Source: Solibacteraceae bacterium
GTDB lineage: Bacteria; Acidobacteriota; Terriglobia; Bryobacterales; Bryobacteraceae
Direction of reading: 5' to 3'
Assembly: GCA_026984795.1 (NCBI GenBank)
Contig: JALSRK010000072.1
Span: forward strand, 49,396-113,395
DNA length: 64,000 nt
Made by a program: the position numbers and the translations under genes. This document shows positions 61,575 through 64,000 of this stretch, in pieces. Numbering within the stretch: position 1 is the first letter of the stretch; each line of letters starts with the position of its first letter. The notes beneath the pieces were generated by a model. That model was not told where the DNA came from and made no database searches. It was given only the letters and a program-made list of their open reading frames with translations.

Positions 61575-63230
61575 GTGAGCTACCGGACGCTGACGCGACT
61601 CAGGAGAGCTTCGCAGGTCTTCTTCCTGGCGCTCTTCGTCTTCCTGCTGGTCCAGACCGAGTTCCGCGGCTCCTTCGAAGCCGGCTCCGCGCCCGCCGGG
61701 CTCCCCTACCCGGTGAACTGGTTCCTCCAGATCGATCCGCTGGTCGCCGTCTCCCACGCCCTGGCCAACGGCGCGCTGTACAAGGGCCTGCTCTGGAGCC
61801 TGGTGGTCATCATCCCTACTCTTTTCCTGGGCCGGTTCTTCTGCGGCTGGGTGTGTCCGCTGGGCACGCTGAACCACTTCGTCGGTAGCTGGAGATCGGA
61901 GCGGAAACGCGGCGCCCGCCGCATCGAATCGAACCGCTACCACCGGTGGCAGACGCTCAAGTACTACCTCCTGATCGTCGTGCTGGCGGCGGCCGTGTTC
62001 GGCTACCAGTTGGCGGGGATCCTCGACCCGATCTCGCTCGCCGTCCGGTCGCTGGGCCTCTCGATCCTGCCCGGCTTGCGCGTCGCCTTCTACGGGGCGC
62101 TGGACGCCCTCTACGCCACCGGCATCGGGCCGCTCGAGTTCGCCGCCGACGCGCTGGACTTCGTCTTCGGAAGCGTGCTCGTCCCCAGCCGGCCGCTCTA
62201 TTTTGCCCAGGGGTTTTTCCTTGGCCTGCTATTCTTCGCGATCCTGGCTCTGAACCTGCGGATCACGCGATTCTGGTGCCGGGCGCTGTGCCCTCTGGGC
62301 GCATTGCTGGGGGTGCTCTCACGGTGGTCGATCCTGGGTCTGGAGAAGGACAAGGGGCGTTGCGAGGACTGCAACCTCTGCCTGCTCGACTGCCAGGGCG
62401 GCGACGATCCGATTCCCGGCGTGCCCTGGCGGAAGGCCGAGTGTCACCTCTGCCTGAACTGCGTGGCGGACTGCCCGGAGACCGGCATCCGCTTCCGCTT
62501 CTTCCCGACTTCGAAACCGGTGGAGGGGCCGAACCTGCTCCGGCGCCGGGTGATCGCTTCGGTGGCCGGCGGGGCGGCGCTGGCGCCGTTGCTCAAAGCC
62601 ACGGCCGGGCGCAGCGTGGCCCACAACAGCCGGCTGATCCGGCCGCCGGGCGCCGTCGACGAGGAGCACTTCGTCGAACGCTGCATCCGCTGCGGCGAAT
62701 GCATGAAGGTCTGTCCGAACAACGCGCTACACCCCACATTGTTCGAAGCCGGCATCGAGGGCATCTGGAGCCCGGTGCTCGTCCCGCGCATCGGTTACTG
62801 CGAGCCGAGCTGCACGCTCTGCGGGCAGGTCTGCCCGACCGGAGCGATCTGGGAGTTCACCGCCGAGGAGAAGGGCTGGATCGGGGAATCGAATTCCAAT
62901 CCCATCTCCATCGGCACGGCCTTCTATGACCGCGGCCGCTGCCTGCCCTGGGCCATGGCCACCGAATGCATCGTTTGCGAGGAATGGTGCCCGACCTCGC
63001 CGAAAGCGGTCTATCTGCGCGAGGAGACGGTCTATGACGCCGAGGGGCGCGCCAAGCTCCTCCGCCGGCCCTATGTCGATCCGAACCGCTGCATCGGCTG
63101 CGGGGCCTGCGAGTACGCCTGCCCGGTCCAGGACCGGCCGGCGGTCTACGTCACCAGCATCGGGGAGAGCCGGTCGCGCGCCAACCAGATCCTGCTCGAG
63201 CGGCGCCGGAAGAAAGGAGGAGCCTCATGA
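61575..63230 (+). CDS. Membrane-bound polyferredoxin (NapH/CcoG-like N-terminus, multiple 4Fe-4S domains)
   Basis: 551 residues from a GTG at 61575. About five membrane helices in residues 10-240 carry two Cys-x3-Cys-Pro turns (C90/C94 and C235/C239), the NapH-type pattern. Six further Cys groups follow: C263-273, C290-300, C370-380, C409-420, C465-472 and C506-516, i.e. several [4Fe-4S] clusters. A hydrophobic segment at about 325-345 ('RRRVIASVAGGAALAPLLKAT') resembles an internal Tat-type signal, so this looks like a fusion of NapH-like and NapG-like parts. It probably passes electrons from quinol across the membrane. The partner protein is unknown. Confidence 0.88.
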   Translation: MSYRTLTRLRRASQVFFLALFVFLLVQTEFRGSFEAGSAPAGLPYPVNWFLQIDPLVAVSHALANGALYKGLLWSLVVIIPTLFLGRFFCGWVCPLGTLNHFVGSWRSERKRGARRIESNRYHRWQTLKYYLLIVVLAAAVFGYQLAGILDPISLAVRSLGLSILPGLRVAFYGALDALYATGIGPLEFAADALDFVFGSVLVPSRPLYFAQGFFLGLLFFAILALNLRITRFWCRALCPLGALLGVLSRWSILGLEKDKGRCEDCNLCLLDCQGGDDPIPGVPWRKAECHLCLNCVADCPETGIRFRFFPTSKPVEGPNLLRRRVIASVAGGAALAPLLKATAGRSVAHNSRLIRPPGAVDEEHFVERCIRCGECMKVCPNNALHPTLFEAGIEGIWSPVLVPRIGYCEPSCTLCGQVCPTGAIWEFTAEEKGWIGESNSNPISIGTAFYDRGRCLPWAMATECIVCEEWCPTSPKAVYLREETVYDAEGRAKLLRRPYVDPNRCIGCGACEYACPVQDRPAVYVTSIGESRSRANQILLERRRKKGGAS

Positions 63231-63715
63231 GGTTCGGCGAGCTTTGTCTGGCCGGCGGAGCCGCCGCGGCGCTCTGGCTGGGCGCCTGCGGGCCGTCAGC
63301 CTCCCGTGACCTGCTGCCGGAGAGCGGCGAAGCCCCGGGATGGGTGAAGACCTCCGAGACGCGCAGCTATGCGGCCGATGAGCTGTGGCAATACATCGAT
63401 GGAGAAGCCGAACGCTACATCCAGGCCGGCGTCGTCCGCGCGCTGACAGCCGATTACCGTCGCGAAGAGCTCGAGGCCAAGGTGGACGTCTATGTGATGA
63501 AGGGGGCTGAGGGCGCGCGGTCCCTCTTCGAAGCCGAGCCCGCCAAGGGCAGCCGTCCGGCCGAGGTGGGCGACGCCGCACGGCTCTTCCGTCTGAGCCT
63601 GGTCTTCTACCAAGGGCCGTACCTTGTGCGGATCATCGCTTACCAGGAGACCGGGGACGCTGCCGGGGCGTTGCTCGCGCTGGGGCGGGCAGTGGAGGCG
63701 CGCCTGGGAAAGTGA
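63227..63715 (+). CDS. Lipoprotein, DUF6599-like
   Basis: 162 residues. The lipobox 'LGAC' lies at about residues 18-21 after a hydrophobic signal. The mature part has 'ADELWQYIDGEAERYIQAGVVRALTADYRR' and a C-terminal 'LFRLSLVFYQGPYLVRIIAYQETGDAAGALLALGRAVEARL', matching my recollection of DUF6599-type proteins, which often sit beside 4Fe-4S and DUF362 genes. Function is unknown. AAGGAGG lies before the ATG, which overlaps the polyferredoxin stop (ATGA), so the two are translationally coupled. Confidence 0.75.
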   Translation: MRFGELCLAGGAAAALWLGACGPSASRDLLPESGEAPGWVKTSETRSYAADELWQYIDGEAERYIQAGVVRALTADYRREELEAKVDVYVMKGAEGARSLFEAEPAKGSRPAEVGDAARLFRLSLVFYQGPYLVRIIAYQETGDAAGALLALGRAVEARLGK

Positions 63716-63740
63716 CCCGGCTTCGGCCGCTTCGCGGAAG

Positions 63741-63749
63741 TGCTATAAA
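63741..63749 (+). promoter_or_regulatory. Extended -10 box before the DUF362-like gene
   Basis: TGCTATAAA at 63741-63749, about 42 nt before the ATG at 63792. It may give the third gene its own promoter. Confidence 0.35.
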
Positions 63750-63791
63750 GAAGTCAGGAAATCCTGAATCTCGCTGCGCGGGGAGGTCACG

Positions 63792-64000
63792 ATGGACGCT
63801 CGACGCAGAGTCTCCCGCCGCAGTTTTTCGCGCTGGAGTCTCGCCGGACTGTTATTGCCTGCCGGAGCGTGCCGCGCCGGCGACGGGCGCCCGGCGGGAT
63901 CCACAGCACCGCCCCCGGGAAAGTCCAAAGTCGTCATCGCCCGCGACGAGAAGGTCCGCTCCGGCCGCTCCCGCCTGGAGGAGGCACGTGTCCTGGATCT
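63792..64000 (+). CDS. Tat-exported protein, probable DUF362 family (partial, runs off the window)
   Basis: 69 codons are visible from the ATG at 63792, with GGGAGG 5 nt upstream. The twin-arginine signal is 'SRRSFSRWSLAGLLLPAGA' and a Cys follows. After a Pro/Gly linker comes 'KSKVVIARDEKVRS', which resembles the first strand of DUF362 proteins, a family that often pairs with ferredoxin domains. The rest lies beyond the edge, so the family assignment is provisional. It continues the polyferredoxin/lipoprotein cluster and probably acts in the periplasm in the same electron-transfer system. Confidence 0.55.
   Translation, partial: MDARRRVSRRSFSRWSLAGLLLPAGACRAGDGRPAGSTAPPPGKSKVVIARDEKVRSGRSRLEEARVLD

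Overview
This 64 kb window is a high-GC, gene-dense bacterial chromosome segment. The best taxonomic clue is the protein at 46830-49634. It carries SBBP beta-propeller repeats and ends in the C-terminal domain first described as abundant in Candidatus Solibacter (TIGR03437 type). Together with a large Oar-like TonB-dependent receptor, a PIG-L/SSS transporter cluster, exported RraA-like and ceramidase-like proteins and a NapH-type/DUF362 cluster, this points to Acidobacteriota, class Terriglobia (Solibacteres), order Bryobacterales. This is inferred from family content; no rRNA gene is present. I saw no tRNA, rRNA, CRISPR array, insertion sequence or prophage.

Layout. 0-4 kb (minus strand): M20 peptidase, lipid II flippase MurJ and a coiled-coil zinc-ribbon protein in one overlapping operon. 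4-8.4 kb: an exported GH2 glycosidase, the decayed start of a Tat-exported sulfatase, and alanine aminotransferase AlaC. 8.4-12.2 kb: zinc-ribbon protein, orphan PIN nuclease, TPR lipoprotein, MDR oxidoreductase and a YkgJ-like protein. 12.3-18.6 kb: flagellar basal body/export operon flgB-flgC-fliE-fliF-fliG-fliH-fliI-fliJ behind a sigma-54-type -24/-12 element. 18.8-22.2 kb: a polyprenyl glycosylphosphotransferase, an orotate-phosphoribosyltransferase-like protein and a neutral ceramidase-like protein. 22.5-35.9 kb: sugar uptake and catabolism, comprising a TonB receptor, L-fucose isomerase-like protein, Gfo/Idh/MocA oxidoreductase, homoserine kinase, exported EEP hydrolase and exported RraA-like protein, then on the minus strand a PIG-L deacetylase, a 50-residue membrane peptide and an SSS symporter. 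36-44 kb: a radical SAM enzyme resembling lipid-crosslinking tetraether-type synthases, QueG, a TPR protein, a degenerate receiver, a membrane-anchored spermidine-synthase-like protein, an unrecognised protein and an ABM monooxygenase. 44-49.6 kb: an exported subtilase translationally coupled to the SBBP/TIGR03437 protein. 49.8-61.4 kb: an exopolysaccharide locus (small regulator-like protein, Wza-type export protein, BY-kinase, Wzy-like protein, sulfotransferase, GT4, methyltransferase, WecG/TagA/CpsF transferase, priming transferase) with a convergent O-antigen-ligase-like gene. 61.5-64 kb: a membrane polyferredoxin, a lipoprotein and the start of a Tat-exported DUF362-like protein.

Most interesting signals: the exopolysaccharide promoter, whose -35/-10 spacer is filled by a perfect 20-bp dyad directly before a small DNA-binding-like protein; the sigma-54 element before flgB, which also decides its start codon; a recurring extended -10 motif placed so close to start codons that leaderless or near-leaderless transcripts are likely; the radical SAM enzyme that may make membrane-spanning lipids; a previously uncalled 50-residue membrane peptide overlapping the SSS symporter start; a receiver domain lacking its phosphoacceptor Asp; and a lower-GC stretch inside the exopolysaccharide locus.
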